DNA from: Halomonas binhaiensis | GTDB lineage: Bacteria; Pseudomonadota; Gammaproteobacteria; Pseudomonadales; Halomonadaceae | Reading direction: 5' to 3' | NCBI RefSeq assembly: GCF_008329985.2 | Contig: NZ_CP038437.2 | Span: forward strand, 558,001 to 622,000 | DNA length: 64,000 nt | In this document: positions 8,175-18,652 of the stretch, piece after piece | How the letters are laid out: every line of letters starts with the position of its first letter | Numbering within the stretch: position 1 is the first letter of the stretch | Notes under the pieces: model-generated | The model's database searches: none | Seen by the model: only the letters and a program-made list of their open reading frames with translations | Told to the model about the DNA's origin: nothing | Position numbers and translations under genes: made by a program

Positions 8175-9491
8175 TCAGCCGTCGAAGTCTGGTGCACTGG
8201 TAACGCCATCTTCCGGCAAGGAACTGCGAACCTTGGAGACCTGATCGGCACTGACGTTACCGCCGTGATTACCCCAGGCGCTACGCACGAATGTGGCCAG
8301 CTCAGCAGCTTCTTCGTCCGACAGGCGCCAGGAGAAGTCAGGCATGGCCAGCGCTTCGGGTTTGTCGGGGGTGGAAGGCAAGCGTGCTCCAGCCAGCATC
8401 ACATTGAGTAGTCCAGTGGGATCCTTGGCGTTGACCAGAGAGTTGCCGACCAGTGATGGGAATACCTGCTTGGCGCCTTGGCCATTGGCCAGATGGCAGG
8501 CATTGCAGTTATCCAGGTACAGTCGTGCCCCCAGGTTCTCACCCACATCTGCTGCGGTCAGCATGGCGGTGGTGTCTTCCCCCGGTGAGCTCTGCTTGGA
8601 GGATGAAGCTGCTGATTCACGCGGCAGGGACTTCAGGTACTCAGCAACCGAAAGCAGGTCATCCTTGCTCAGGTGTGAAGTACTGTGCTCCACCACTGAG
8701 GTCATCTCCCCGGTGACCGCGTTGTGGTCATTACGGCCGGTGGCAAGATAGTCGACGATATCCTGGTTTGACCAGCCTTGCAGGTCGCTGCTTCCCTCGC
8801 CACCTCCTCGCAGGTTGGGTGCATGCCAGTCGTTGAGGTCGGTACCACTCAGGAAGATATCTTCATTGCTGTCCAGCGCTTTCTCCTGGAACAGCAAGCC
8901 GCGTGGTGTATGGCAACTGCCGCAGTGGGCAAGACCCTGGACCAGGTAGGCGCCGCGATTGATCCTGTCGCTCTGTTCAGCGTCTGGTGTGAATGACTTG
9001 CCATCGGTAAACATCCAGTTCCAGGCGCCAATGCCCCAACGCTGATTGAAGGGGAAGCTGAGATCAGTCTCCTGCGGGGTGTTGTTGACCGGTTCAACTC
9101 CTTTCATGAAGTAGGCATAGAGCGCATCAATGTCTTCATCCGTGATCTTGGCATAGGACGGATAAGGCATTGCCGGATACAGCTTGGCGCCATCGGCACG
9201 AACGCCCTCGCGCAATGCTCGGGCGAACTGGTCGCGCGTATAGTTGCCGATGCCTGTATCGGGGTCTGGTGTGATATTGGTGGCGTAGATATCCCCAAAG
9301 GGGCTGGCGATAGCCTGGCCGCCAGCAAATGGCTTGCCATCTGGCGCCGTGTGGCAGGCGGCACAGTCGCCAGCACGGGAGAGGTATTCGCCACGAGCGA
9401 TCTGATCATTGTCTGCTGCCATGGCAATGCCGTTGAGGAGCAGAGAGCTGCACAAGCTGAGTGTCAGCAGGGACGGTCTGGTATTCATCAT
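8175..9491 (-). CDS. Triheme cytochrome c subunit of a membrane sugar/gluconate dehydrogenase
   Basis: Protein of 438 residues with a signal peptide (hydrophobic to about residue 25, ending AMAA) and three c-type heme motifs: CAACH, CGSCH and CNACH. Three-heme subunits of this kind pass electrons from an FAD subunit to ubiquinone in gluconate 2-dehydrogenase, sorbitol or fructose dehydrogenase and alcohol dehydrogenase. It is the last of three genes read in the same direction, 8 bp after the FAD subunit. GAGGAG precedes the start; two ATG codons are adjacent and the first is used. A serine-rich linker (around residues 305-320) separates heme domains 2 and 3. The acidic surface suits a periplasm at high salt. 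Confidence 0.9.
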   Translation of the reverse strand: MMNTRPSLLTLSLCSSLLLNGIAMAADNDQIARGEYLSRAGDCAACHTAPDGKPFAGGQAIASPFGDIYATNITPDPDTGIGNYTRDQFARALREGVRADGAKLYPAMPYPSYAKITDEDIDALYAYFMKGVEPVNNTPQETDLSFPFNQRWGIGAWNWMFTDGKSFTPDAEQSDRINRGAYLVQGLAHCGSCHTPRGLLFQEKALDSNEDIFLSGTDLNDWHAPNLRGGGEGSSDLQGWSNQDIVDYLATGRNDHNAVTGEMTSVVEHSTSHLSKDDLLSVAEYLKSLPRESAASSSKQSSPGEDTTAMLTAADVGENLGARLYLDNCNACHLANGQGAKQVFPSLVGNSLVNAKDPTGLLNVMLAGARLPSTPDKPEALAMPDFSWRLSDEEAAELATFVRSAWGNHGGNVSADQVSKVRSSLPEDGVTSAPDFDG

Positions 9492-9499
9492 TGCGCTCC

Positions 9500-11272
9500 T
9501 CAGGCATGAACCAGCGGGCCGGGGTTGGGCAGATACTTTTCGCGTATTGCCTTGGCTGCCCAGTAAGTCAGGGCACCAACCAGTCCGGTCGGGTTGTATT
9601 GGATGTTCTGAGGGAAGGCGCCTGCGCCCATGACAAAGACGTTGTCCACGTCCCAGGTCTGCAGGTAGCGGTTGAGCGCACTGGTGGAAGGGTCGGTGCC
9701 CATGATGGCGCCGCCTACATTGTGGGTAGTCTGGTAGGGGCGCACATCGTACATGGAGTTGAAGTCCTTGAAGGACAGGCGATAGTCATCCGGGCCAAGG
9801 GCCTTGGTCAGGGTCTCGATCTTCTGCTTCATGTACTGAGTCATGCGCACGTCGTTGTCCTTCCAGTTGAAGGTCATGCGCATCAATGGACGGCCGTGAT
9901 CGTCGGTGTAGTTGGGGTCCAGGTCCAGATAGCAGTCACGATAGGACATGTTGCTGCCATGTGAGCCTACTGACATGGCATGGCCGTAATTATCCTTGAC
10001 GGCCTGTTTCCAGCCGGCCCCCCAGCTGGGCGAACCGCTAGGCAGCGGCATGTTGCGAATTGGCTGGCCGTTGGTCATTGCCGCACTGAGATAGGAACCG
10101 CCAATGAAGCCTTCGCGACCGAAGTCGATCTGCTCGACGCCATAGTCATTGACAGTAGTGGCATTGCCGCCGGCGCCGATAAACGGATTGAACTCCTTGT
10201 CCTTGAAGAACAGGGTGGCACCACCCGTCATCTGGTAGGCGTAGTTCTTGCCGACAACACCCGTGCCGCTGATGGGGTCATATGGCTTGCCGATGCCGGA
10301 TACCAGCAACAGGTGCACGTTGTGCAGGCCATAGGCCCCCAGAACGACCAGGTCCGCTGGTTGTATGACTTCATCACCATTCTCGTCGATGTAGGTCACG
10401 CCGGTGGCGCGCTTGCCATCACTGTCGAGATTGACCTTGAGCACTTCGCAGTTGGCTCGATAGGAAAAGTTTTCGCGCTGCTTGAGCGCTCCCAGCACAC
10501 AGGTCTGTGGCGATGACTTGGAATAGTTGATGCAGCCGTAGCGCTCGCAGAAACCGCAGAAGTTACAGGGTCCCAGCTGCATGCCGTAGGGATTGGTGTA
10601 GGCCTCGGAGGCATTCGCGGCAGGCAGGGGGAAAGGGCTCAATCCCTGGTCCTTGGCAACCTGAGTGAAGAGCTCGTCGTTGTAGGTGCGCGCTAGCGGT
10701 GGCAGGGGGTATTCGCTGGAACGCCATCCCTCGAAGGGATTGCCACCTTCCTGAAGCTCGCCATTGAGATTGCCGGCCTTGCCCGAAATGCCCAGGACCT
10801 TCTCGAAGCAGTCGAAGTGAGGTTCCAGTTCGTCGTAGCTGACGCCGAAGTCCTGGATGGTCATGTCTTCAGGAATGATGTCCGCGCCAAAGTTTTCCTC
10901 AACGTAGCTTTTCAGGCGCAGTTCCTGAGGTTGCGGTCGCCAGGTGTGCCCATTCCAGTGTGTCCCGGCACCCCCTACGCCATTGCCCGGCAGGAATGAG
11001 CCCAGATGACGGTAAGGCAGGGCGGTGTCATTGATACCATGGCGAACGGTCAGGGTGCTTTTTGCCGGGCGCTGCATCATCTTGTAGCGCACGCCATAGG
11101 TCAGCTCATCAGCCATTTTCGGGTAGGCGAAGTCAGGCACGGTATCCTGATCCTTGCCGCGCTCCAGGGCCAGGACATTGAGGCCTGCGTCGGTCAACTC
11201 CATTCCCATGATGGAGTTGGTCCAGCCAAGGCCGACCAGAACGACGTCAACGTGTGGATTGGTCTTGGCCAT
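9500..11272 (-). CDS. GMC-family FAD dehydrogenase, large subunit
   Basis: Catalytic subunit of 590 residues. The start MAKTNPHVDVVLVGLGWTNS holds the FAD-binding strand-turn-helix (VGLGWTNS), followed by the family pieces 'GVGGAGTHWNGHTWR' and a C-terminal 'THNVGGAIMGTDPSTSALN' with the catalytic His/Asn region and 'NPTGLVGAL'. A cluster CNFCGFCERYGC (around residue 235) is seen in the gluconate/fructose dehydrogenase group, where it binds a 3Fe-4S centre. No export signal is present; it is expected to travel with the Tat-dependent small subunit. Only 3 bp separate it from the small-subunit gene. Substrate (gluconate, 2-ketogluconate or a sugar alcohol) cannot be fixed from sequence. Confidence 0.9.
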   Translation of the reverse strand: MAKTNPHVDVVLVGLGWTNSIMGMELTDAGLNVLALERGKDQDTVPDFAYPKMADELTYGVRYKMMQRPAKSTLTVRHGINDTALPYRHLGSFLPGNGVGGAGTHWNGHTWRPQPQELRLKSYVEENFGADIIPEDMTIQDFGVSYDELEPHFDCFEKVLGISGKAGNLNGELQEGGNPFEGWRSSEYPLPPLARTYNDELFTQVAKDQGLSPFPLPAANASEAYTNPYGMQLGPCNFCGFCERYGCINYSKSSPQTCVLGALKQRENFSYRANCEVLKVNLDSDGKRATGVTYIDENGDEVIQPADLVVLGAYGLHNVHLLLVSGIGKPYDPISGTGVVGKNYAYQMTGGATLFFKDKEFNPFIGAGGNATTVNDYGVEQIDFGREGFIGGSYLSAAMTNGQPIRNMPLPSGSPSWGAGWKQAVKDNYGHAMSVGSHGSNMSYRDCYLDLDPNYTDDHGRPLMRMTFNWKDNDVRMTQYMKQKIETLTKALGPDDYRLSFKDFNSMYDVRPYQTTHNVGGAIMGTDPSTSALNRYLQTWDVDNVFVMGAGAFPQNIQYNPTGLVGALTYWAAKAIREKYLPNPGPLVHA

Positions 11273-11275
11273 GAT

Positions 11276-11986
11276 TTATCCCCTTTCCCCTGTCAGGCTG
11301 ACCGGACCGAGCGGGTAAGCCTTGTTGTGCTGATCGACCCATTCCAGATAAGAGGCGCGTGCCCCAGGGAAGCCAATGTGCTTCCACGCTGCCATGTGCT
11401 TGTTGCCGCCATGGATGGGGTCGGCGAAGTAACCTTCCTTGGTGTTCTGCAGCAGGAAAGCGAAGAACTGCTGGGAAGAAACGTCATCGAACTGGATATC
11501 GCCCTTTTCAAGGCTGCTCAGCACTTGGTCGCGCTTGTCCTCCGGCAGGGCCGAGAATTCCTCGTTGAACTGTTGCTGGCAGTAAGTTCGAGTTGCGGCG
11601 ATGCCGCGGCGATACACTTCGCGGGGGAGTAGTGCTGACTGATAGCCGAACAGTGGCGAAGCATCTTCCTGGAAAGGGGCTTTCATGTACCAGTCCGAGG
11701 CATGGCCGAAAGCGCCTTCCATCTGCTTATCGATGAAGATCGGGACATTGGTTTCCAGGGCGCCGGGGCCTTCACCCTCGCTGGGTATCAGGCGGTCGCA
11801 GGCGGCAAGGATGAAGTTCCATTCATCGGCGTTAAAAAAGGTCGGCTGATAGTCACCCAGGTCTACAGGTGGCTCATTGGCTTCGGCGGTCAGCGAGACT
11901 CCATTGCCGATGCTGACGGCCGGTATCATCATCAAGGAGCCCTTGATGAAGCCTCGACGAGATGTACTCCAAGGCTTGGGTTTCAT
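11276..11986 (-). CDS. Small subunit (gluconate 2-dehydrogenase subunit 3 family), Tat signal
   Basis: Protein of 236 residues of the gluconate 2-dehydrogenase subunit 3 family. The N-terminus carries a twin-arginine signal (STSRRGFIKGSLMM, residues 8-21) and then a hydrophobic stretch. In the characterised three-subunit enzymes the small subunit escorts the folded FAD subunit across the inner membrane. AGGAAAG lies before the ATG at 11986. It is the first gene of the set small-large-cytochrome, the same order as in sorbitol dehydrogenase operons. Together the three make a periplasm-facing, quinone-reducing dehydrogenase. Confidence 0.9.
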   Translation of the reverse strand: MKPKPWSTSRRGFIKGSLMMIPAVSIGNGVSLTAEANEPPVDLGDYQPTFFNADEWNFILAACDRLIPSEGEGPGALETNVPIFIDKQMEGAFGHASDWYMKAPFQEDASPLFGYQSALLPREVYRRGIAATRTYCQQQFNEEFSALPEDKRDQVLSSLEKGDIQFDDVSSQQFFAFLLQNTKEGYFADPIHGGNKHMAAWKHIGFPGARASYLEWVDQHNKAYPLGPVSLTGERG

Positions 11987-12600
11987 GCATCTTTCCTCAT
12001 ACAGCGCTAGTGAAGCCTTGGGCAGGCGCCTTGCGAGATGCCCCAGACTGCGCTGCTTAGCAGCTTCCTAGCCACGGTCCATCAATCATTATTGGGGTGT
12101 AGTTGCATGAGTTGGCGTCCACATTTTTCCGGATGTGTGGCCCGGTTGGGTGTGGGGAGAAACATGGGTTCGTTGAGGCGAACCTGCCGTGCGGGACGCC
12201 ACTCGCAGTGGCCTTGGCAGGCTCCACAGTCAGGTAGTCAAGGGACTCCCGGAGGGGCAGCCATGGGCAGATGAACGCTAGCACACGCTTTTTTCGTTAG
12301 CACCCGAGGTGCCTGGAACAGCCAAGAAAGGAGGTAGTTATAGAGGTAGTCGCATATTATTAAATGTGGCAAAGGAAGGTGAGGGGGATAACGACGGGCA
12401 ACGGGCAAATCTATGGCATGGCGTAGCTTGGTGTGATAGGATGCGCCATCCTCTCAGACACGGCCCGTTACGATTGCGTAGCAGATGACGCGATCAGTCA
12501 GATGGCCAGGCCGACGGGGATTTTTTATTTCCCTGTTGGATCAATTAGATATCAAGTCATCGCAAGGCGGTGACGACAACTTTCTCCAAGGAGACAGTCA
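11987..12600. other. Long intergenic region, dehydrogenase operon to rpsT
   Basis: About 610 bp between divergent transcription units. It must hold the promoters of the dehydrogenase operon (minus) and of rpsT (plus). A weak candidate for rpsT is TGGCAT (12414-12419), 17 bp, TAGGAT (12437-12442). Short open frames here have no family features and I do not call them. I see no tRNA and no clear structured RNA. Confidence 0.4.
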
Positions 12601-12867
12601 GTGGCTAACAGCAAGCAAGCCCGCAAGCGCGCCCGTCAGGCAGAAAATCGTCGTGTCCTGAAGGCTAGTCAGCGCAGCATGGTGCGTACTTACATCAAGC
12701 GCGTCGTCAAGGCAATCAACGTTGGTGATCATGCTCAGGCAATGGCCGAGTTCAAGGTCGCTCAGCCGGTCATCGACCGCATCGCTGACAAGGACGTGAT
12801 GTCCAAGAAAAAGGCTGCTCGCCTGAAGAGCCGTCTTAACAAGCGCATTAAGGCTCTGGCTGCATAA
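12601..12867 (+). CDS. rpsT: 30S ribosomal protein S20
   Basis: Primary 16S rRNA-binding protein of 88 residues, very basic, beginning ANSKQARKRARQAENRR after a GTG start. The GTG follows a good AAGGAGA site (12588-12594). In E. coli S20 represses its own translation and the gene uses a non-AUG start; a non-ATG start here is consistent with the same control, though that is inference. It is followed by a strong terminator and then murJ. Confidence 0.97.
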   Translation: MANSKQARKRARQAENRRVLKASQRSMVRTYIKRVVKAINVGDHAQAMAEFKVAQPVIDRIADKDVMSKKKAARLKSRLNKRIKALAA

Positions 12868-12916
12868 GCCGGTGCACTGTTGACGGTTCCGGGCGAAGTT
12901 ACGTCCGGAAACCGTG

Positions 12917-12945
12917 AAAAAAACCGGCTATCAGCCGGTTTTTTT
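12917..12945 (+). terminator. Terminator of rpsT
   Basis: AAAAACCGGCT and AGCCGGTTTTT pair around ATC, followed by T on the plus strand (12936-12945). It lies inside the upstream open extension of the murJ frame, which argues that murJ begins downstream of it. Confidence 0.92.
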
Positions 12946-13000
12946 GTGTCTGGATCAGCGGCAGGGTTTTCATCTAGCAGCACTCAAGGAAGGCTCCAAG

Positions 13001-14635
13001 GTGACACACGAGCGTCGTCAATCATCGTCCGATTCGGACGCTATACAATCCGAGGCCAGAGAAATGGCTGCGGAAGCTAAAGGTGTGGTGGCTCCGCCGC
13101 GCCGGGGCTTGATGCGTTCTGGTTTGGTGGTCGGCAGCATGACCATGCTGTCACGCATGCTGGGGCTGGTGCGCGATGTGGTGATTGCCGCACTGCTGGG
13201 GGCGGGGCAGGGGGCAGATGCTTTCTTCGTTGCCTTCAAGATTCCCAATTTCATGCGTCGGCTGTTTGCTGAAGGAGCCTTCAACCAGGCCTTTGTCCCA
13301 GTACTATCGGAGTATTCGACCCAAAAGACCAAGGCTGAAGTGCGTGAGCTGCTGGATGCGGTTGCAGGTAGCCTGACGATGGTGCTGGCCCTGATCACTG
13401 CGCTGGCAATGTTGCTGGCTCCTTGGATCACTTGGCTGTTTGCGCCGGGTTTTTCTCGCGATCCGGCGAAACTGGCGCTGACAGCAGATATGCTGCGATT
13501 GACGTTCCCATACCTGCTGTTGATATCACTGACGGCGTTCTCGGGCAGCGTGCTCAATACCTGGAATCGCTTTGCCGTACCAGCGTTTACCCCGGTATTG
13601 TTGAATCTTTCACTGATCGGGGCGGCATTGCTGCTTACGCCGCTGATGGAACAGCCCGCCATGGCGCTGGCCTGGGGCGTATTGATTGCCGGTGTTGCCC
13701 AGTTGTTGTTTCAAGTGCCATTTCTGTCGAACCTGGGACTGATGCCACGGCCTTGGCCCAATTTCGCCCATGAAGGGGTGCGCCGTGTACTCAAGCTGAT
13801 GACCCCCGCCCTGTTTGGTGTCTCGGTATCCCAGATCAACTTGCTGCTGGATACGGTACTGGCATCTTTTCTGACCGCAGGCAGTGTGTCCTGGTTGTAC
13901 TATTCGGACCGCCTGGTAGAACTGCCGCTGGGTGTGTTCGGGGTCGCCATTGGCACAGTGATACTGCCGGCACTGTCCAAGCGTCATGCCGAGCAGTCTC
14001 GTGAACACTTCAGCAAGATGCTGGACTGGGCGCTGCGTGCCGTGTTGCTGCTAGGGCTGCCGGCAGCACTGGCTCTGGCGCTTCTGGCCGAGCCATTGCT
14101 GATTTCGCTGTTTCATTATGGCGCCATGACGGACAACGATATTGTCATGGCTTCCATGAGCCTACGTGCCTATGCCCTGGGGCTGGTCGCCTTCATGCTG
14201 ATAAAGGTGCTGGCGCCTGGCTTCTTTGCCCGACATGACACCAAGACGCCAGTCAAGGTCGGGATCATCGCGATGGTGGCCAACATGGTGTTCAATCTGA
14301 TCCTGATCTGGCCCTTGGCCCATGCCGGACTGGCATTGGCGACGGCACTGTCGGCGTTTCTCAATGCGGGAATGCTGGCCTGGTTGCTGCGTCGTCAGGG
14401 TGTCCTGGTGTTCCAGCCTGGCTGGGGGCGCTTTGCTTTCCAGCTTGGTGGCGGCTGCGTGGTCATGGGTGGAGTATTGTGGTGGCTGGCTCCCGAGTGG
14501 CACCAGTGGCTGGCTTGGGATGCGCTTCATCGTGGAGCTTGGATGGCAGGACTGGTCGTCATCGGTGCCGCCGTGTATTTCACCTGGTTGGGGTTCACCG
14601 GGGTTCGGATACGCCACTTCCGCCTGCATGGGTAA
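13001..14635 (+). CDS. murJ: Lipid II flippase MurJ
   Basis: Inner-membrane MOP-superfamily flippase that moves lipid II across the membrane for peptidoglycan synthesis. The product is 544 residues from a GTG at 13001, chosen because AAGGAAGG lies about 10 bases before it and it is downstream of the rpsT terminator. The membrane core starts near residue 40 with 'VVGSMTMLSRMLGLVRDVVIA', then 'GAGQGADAFFVAFKIPNFMRRLFAEGAFNQAFVPV', the family signature with the functional Arg residues. About 14 hydrophobic segments follow. An ATG at 13112 would give 507 residues, closer to E. coli (511); the extra N-terminal part is hydrophilic and could be a true extension. Gene order rpsT-murJ-ribF is conserved. 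Confidence 0.93.
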   Translation: MTHERRQSSSDSDAIQSEAREMAAEAKGVVAPPRRGLMRSGLVVGSMTMLSRMLGLVRDVVIAALLGAGQGADAFFVAFKIPNFMRRLFAEGAFNQAFVPVLSEYSTQKTKAEVRELLDAVAGSLTMVLALITALAMLLAPWITWLFAPGFSRDPAKLALTADMLRLTFPYLLLISLTAFSGSVLNTWNRFAVPAFTPVLLNLSLIGAALLLTPLMEQPAMALAWGVLIAGVAQLLFQVPFLSNLGLMPRPWPNFAHEGVRRVLKLMTPALFGVSVSQINLLLDTVLASFLTAGSVSWLYYSDRLVELPLGVFGVAIGTVILPALSKRHAEQSREHFSKMLDWALRAVLLLGLPAALALALLAEPLLISLFHYGAMTDNDIVMASMSLRAYALGLVAFMLIKVLAPGFFARHDTKTPVKVGIIAMVANMVFNLILIWPLAHAGLALATALSAFLNAGMLAWLLRRQGVLVFQPGWGRFAFQLGGGCVVMGGVLWWLAPEWHQWLAWDALHRGAWMAGLVVIGAAVYFTWLGFTGVRIRHFRLHG

Positions 14636-14665
14636 TGGCATGGTTGATGAGCGATTCCTGAGCGG

Positions 14666-14694
14666 CTGTCAACACCACCTTGGTTCGTTATAAT
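14666..14694 (+). promoter_or_regulatory. Promoter of ribF operon
   Basis: CTGTCA (14666-14671), 17 bp, and a perfect TATAAT (14689-14694), ending 32 bp before the ribF ATG. It would drive ribF-ileS-lspA-fkpB-ispH. Confidence 0.6.
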
Positions 14695-14726
14695 CTGATC
14701 CCTTTACGTTCGATGTGACAACACAT

Positions 14727-15782
14727 ATGGAAGTCATCCGAGGCTTGCACAATCTGCGCGAGAAGCGCTGGGGAACGGTGGCGACCATCGGCAATTTCGA
14801 TGGGGTGCATCTTGGCCACAGAGCTGTTCTCGATCAGTGCCGCGATCAAGCTGCCCAGCTTGGTTTGCCGGTGAGCGTTGTGGTATTCGAACCCCAGCCT
14901 CGGGAGTATTTCGCTGGTGATCAAGCTCCACCACGCCTGACGCGCTTGCGTGACAAGGTTTCCCTGCTTGGTGAGTGCGGCATAGACCGAGTGCTGGTAC
15001 TGCCTTTCAACGAGCACCTGCGCTGCCTGACGGCCATGGAATTCATCGATCAGGTGCTGGTCGAAGGACTGGGTGTACGCCACCTGGTGGTGGGTGATGA
15101 TTTCCGATTTGGCTGTGATCGATCCGGTGATTTCCACTTGCTGTCTGTTGCCGGGGAGCACCATGGCTTTGCGGTGGAGCATACTCGCACCTTCTGTATT
15201 GATGACGAGCGTGTGTCGAGTACTCGGGTGCGCACCACTCTGGCCTGTGGCAACTTTACCGCCGCCGCGAGGCTGATGGGCCGCCCATACGCCTACCGCG
15301 GCCGGGTAGTGCGAGATCAGCAGCGAGGCCGCACGATCGGTGTGCCAACCGCCAATCTGCTGTTATCGCGAGGTGCACTGGTGCTGCGCGGTGTATATGC
15401 GGTGATGGTGCAGATCGAAGGTGAGGCAGAATTTTATCCGGCAGTGGCCAACGTCGGTTGGCGCCCCACAGTAGGCAGCTCGCGCCCGGTGCTGGAAGCG
15501 CACCTACTGGATTATGACGGAGATCTCTATGACCGCCACTTGACGGTGGTGCCCTGTATCAAGCTACGCAATGAGATGAGTTTCGATAGCTTCGAGTCTC
15601 TCAAGACACAGATTCAGGACGACATTCGTCAAGCTCGAGAGTATTTCGAGCAACACGTTCAGGGCGGTTTCCTCCGTGACGAGGCACAGGGCCTCTTTCC
15701 TCTGGCATCGGCGCCTTGTGCGCGCGAAGCCGTGACACATGATTCCTCGGCGGGACACCCCGCTGACCACGACGACGGCTGA
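14727..15782 (+). CDS. ribF: Bifunctional riboflavin kinase / FAD synthetase
   Basis: Converts riboflavin to FMN and FMN to FAD. The 351-residue product has the N-terminal adenylyltransferase domain ([11 protein letters not shown] near residues 22-32, the nucleotidyl-transferase HxGH-like motif; STRVR near 170) and the C-terminal riboflavin kinase domain from about 185 ('[27 protein letters not shown]', with the PTAN motif). The ATG at 14727 fits the family; an in-frame GTG lies 12 bases before. The last ~35 residues after the kinase domain are rich in Ala, His and Asp and look unstructured. It is followed 10 bp later by ileS. Confidence 0.96.
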   Translation: MEVIRGLHNLREKRWGTVATIGNFDGVHLGHRAVLDQCRDQAAQLGLPVSVVVFEPQPREYFAGDQAPPRLTRLRDKVSLLGECGIDRVLVLPFNEHLRCLTAMEFIDQVLVEGLGVRHLVVGDDFRFGCDRSGDFHLLSVAGEHHGFAVEHTRTFCIDDERVSSTRVRTTLACGNFTAAARLMGRPYAYRGRVVRDQQRGRTIGVPTANLLLSRGALVLRGVYAVMVQIEGEAEFYPAVANVGWRPTVGSSRPVLEAHLLDYDGDLYDRHLTVVPCIKLRNEMSFDSFESLKTQIQDDIRQAREYFEQHVQGGFLRDEAQGLFPLASAPCAREAVTHDSSAGHPADHDDG

Positions 15783-15792
15783 CCCCAGGATT

Positions 15793-18639
15793 ATGAGCGA
15801 CTATAAGCACACTCTGAATCTGCCAGAAACTGACTTCCCCATGCGCGGCAATCTGCCCAAGCGCGAGCCGAGCAGGGTTGAGCAGTGGCAGGAGCTGGAT
15901 CTTTACCAGCGTCTGCGCGAGGCGCGCCAGGGCCGCGATATTTTCGTGCTCCACGATGGCCCTCCCTATGCCAACGGCAGCATTCATATTGGTCACGCCG
16001 TCAACAAGATCCTCAAGGACATCATCGTCAAGTCGAAGAACCTGGCAGGGTTCGATGCACCTTATGTTCCAGGCTGGGATTGTCATGGCCTGCCTATCGA
16101 GCATAAGGTCGAGACCACTTACGGCAAGGACATGCCGGCGGAGAAAGCCCGGGAATTGTGTCGGGAATATGCGACTGAGCAGGTTCAGGGGCAGCTCAAG
16201 GATTTCGTGCGCCTGGGCGTGATCGGCGACTGGGATAATCCCTATCGCTCCATGGACTATAGCAACGAAGCCGGCGAGATCCGGGCATTGGCCGACATGG
16301 TCGAAGGCGGTTATGTATTCAAGGGCCTGAAGCCGGTCAACTGGTGCTTCGATTGTGGCTCGGCGCTGGCTGAAGCCGAGGTCGAGTATGCGGACAAGAA
16401 GTCCGATGCCATCGATGTGGCCTTTGTCTGCGCCGAGGACGACAAGCTGGCGGCTGCCTTTGGCCTGGCATCATTGCCCAAGCCTGCTGCGGTGGTCATC
16501 TGGACGACCACGCCATGGACCATTCCTGCCAACCAGGCACTGAATGTTCATCCTGAATTCACCTATGCGCTGGTCGATGTTGGTGACCGCCTGCTGCTGC
16601 TGGCCGAGGAACTGGTCGAGAGCTGCCTGGAGCGTTACGGTCTCGAAGGTGAGGTGATTGCCACCGCGCGCGGTGACAAGCTGGAGCTGATCACTTTCCG
16701 GCATCCGCTTTATGATCGGGTGGCTCCGGTCTACCTGGCGGAATATGTCGAGAGCGAAGTCGGCAGCACGGGTATTGTCCACTCCGCTCCGGTTCATGGT
16801 GTCGACGACTTTGAGTCCTGTCGTCGCTATGGCATGGATTTCAGCGACTTCATCAGCGTGGTACAGGGCGATGGCGTCTATGTCGATGATCTGCCGCTAT
16901 TCGGTGGTGAACTGATCTGGAAGGCCAATCCCAATATCGTGAAAGCGCTGGATGAAGCTGGCGCCCTGATGGCCCACAAGACGATCACCCACAGTTACAT
17001 GCACTGCTGGCGCCATAAGACGCCGGTGATCTATCGTGCTACCGCGCAATGGTTTGTGGGCATGGACATTGCGGGCAAGGATGGTCGTACCCTGCGCGAG
17101 AGTGCTCTGGAAGGTATCGAGGCAACCCAGTTCATTCCGGCTTGGGGCAAGGCGCGTCTGCATAGCATGATTGCCAACCGCCCTGACTGGTGTATCTCAC
17201 GCCAGCGTAACTGGGGGGTTCCCATCCCGTTCTTCCTGCACAAGCAGAGCGGGGAACTGCATCCAAAAACTGTGGCGTTGATGGAAGACGTTGCCAAGCG
17301 TGTGGACTCGGAAGGCATTGATGCCTGGTTCCGCCTGGACGCCAAGGAACTGCTGGGTGATGAGGCCGGTCAGTATGAAAAGGTGACGGATACCCTGGAC
17401 GTGTGGTTCGACTCCGGAACCACGCACCGTCACGTGCTGCGTGGTTCTCATCCTCATGGGCATCAGAGCGGCCCGCGTGCAGACCTGTACCTGGAGGGCT
17501 CTGACCAGCATCGCGGGTGGTTCCATTCTTCCTTGCTGACCGGTTGTGCCATCGATGGTCATCCGCCGTATCGTGGTCTCCTGACGCATGGTTTTACGGT
17601 GGATGCCCAGGGACGCAAGATGTCCAAGTCCATGGGCAACGTGGTGGCACCCCAGGAAGTGATGGACAAGCTGGGAGCCGATATCCTTCGTCTGTGGGTC
17701 GCCTCCACCGATTATTCCGGTGAAATGGCGGTATCCGATGAGATTCTCAAGCGTACTGCGGATGTTTACCGCCGTATTCGCAACACGGCGCGTTTCCTGC
17801 TGGCCAACCTGAATGGCTTCGAGCCTGGGCGGGATGCCGTGGCCTTCGACGATATGCTGGCACTGGATCAGTGGGTGGTTGATCGGGCTGCCCAATTGCA
17901 GGAGCGCATTCACAAGGCATACGAAGAATACCGCTTCCTTGATGTCTACCAGCAAGTGCACGGTTTCTGTGCCCGGGAACTGGGTGGTTTCTATCTGGAT
18001 GTGATCAAGGATCGCCAGTACACCACTCAGGTCGACTCCGTGGCGCGTCGCAGCTGTCAGACGGCGCTTTATCATGTCGTTCAGGCTCTGGTGCGCTGGG
18101 TGGCTCCTATCCTGTCCTTCACCGCCGAGGAGATCTTCGAGAATATCCCCGGTGAAAAAGGTCTGGACGATGGCCACAGTGTGCTGTTGGAGACCTATTA
18201 TGACGGCCTCTCCACCCTGTCGCCTGAAGCCTCCATGGGGCGTGAGTTCTGGGAGCAACTGCTGACGGTCAAGCAGTCGGTCAACAAGTGCCTGGAAGAT
18301 GCCCGTAACGCCAAGGTCATCAAAGGAAGCCTGGCCGCCGAGGTCACCCTGTATGTGAACGATGAGTTGCAGGAACTGTTGGCGCGGCTGGGTGATGAGT
18401 TGCGTTTCGTGATGCTTACCAGTGAGGTTACGTTGGCTCCTCTGGCCAATGCCGGTACAGCGGAGGCCACGGATCTCGAGGGGCTGAAAGTGGCCGTAGC
18501 TGCAAGCACGAACAGCAAGTGCGAGCGCTGCTGGCACCATCGTCCTGAAGTAGGCACTATCGAAGCCCACTCGGACCTGTGTTCCCGTTGTGTGAGCAAC
18601 CTGCCGGAAGGCCCCGGTGAGAGTCGTCATTATGCCTGA
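15793..18639 (+). CDS. ileS: Isoleucyl-tRNA synthetase
   Basis: Class I synthetase charging tRNA-Ile. The 948-residue protein has HIGH at 65-68, KMSKS at 609-613, an editing domain between them ([13 protein letters not shown] around residue 237) and a C-terminal zinc ribbon with Cys910, Cys913, Cys930 and Cys933. This is the bacterial zinc-containing type sensitive to mupirocin-class inhibitors in general, although sensitivity here is not shown. The ATG at 15793 follows AGGA; the open frame before it overlaps ribF. It lies in the conserved ribF-ileS-lspA block. Confidence 0.98.
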   Translation: MSDYKHTLNLPETDFPMRGNLPKREPSRVEQWQELDLYQRLREARQGRDIFVLHDGPPYANGSIHIGHAVNKILKDIIVKSKNLAGFDAPYVPGWDCHGLPIEHKVETTYGKDMPAEKARELCREYATEQVQGQLKDFVRLGVIGDWDNPYRSMDYSNEAGEIRALADMVEGGYVFKGLKPVNWCFDCGSALAEAEVEYADKKSDAIDVAFVCAEDDKLAAAFGLASLPKPAAVVIWTTTPWTIPANQALNVHPEFTYALVDVGDRLLLLAEELVESCLERYGLEGEVIATARGDKLELITFRHPLYDRVAPVYLAEYVESEVGSTGIVHSAPVHGVDDFESCRRYGMDFSDFISVVQGDGVYVDDLPLFGGELIWKANPNIVKALDEAGALMAHKTITHSYMHCWRHKTPVIYRATAQWFVGMDIAGKDGRTLRESALEGIEATQFIPAWGKARLHSMIANRPDWCISRQRNWGVPIPFFLHKQSGELHPKTVALMEDVAKRVDSEGIDAWFRLDAKELLGDEAGQYEKVTDTLDVWFDSGTTHRHVLRGSHPHGHQSGPRADLYLEGSDQHRGWFHSSLLTGCAIDGHPPYRGLLTHGFTVDAQGRKMSKSMGNVVAPQEVMDKLGADILRLWVASTDYSGEMAVSDEILKRTADVYRRIRNTARFLLANLNGFEPGRDAVAFDDMLALDQWVVDRAAQLQERIHKAYEEYRFLDVYQQVHGFCARELGGFYLDVIKDRQYTTQVDSVARRSCQTALYHVVQALVRWVAPILSFTAEEIFENIPGEKGLDDGHSVLLETYYDGLSTLSPEASMGREFWEQLLTVKQSVNKCLEDARNAKVIKGSLAAEVTLYVNDELQELLARLGDELRFVMLTSEVTLAPLANAGTAEATDLEGLKVAVAASTNSKCERCWHHRPEVGTIEAHSDLCSRCVSNLPEGPGESRHYA

Positions 18640-18652
18640 GGTAGCAAGCAAC

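Noticed and set aside
12038..12284. Small frames on both strands in the rpsT upstream region
   Set aside because: No ribosome sites and no recognisable families; likely chance frames in G+C-rich DNA.
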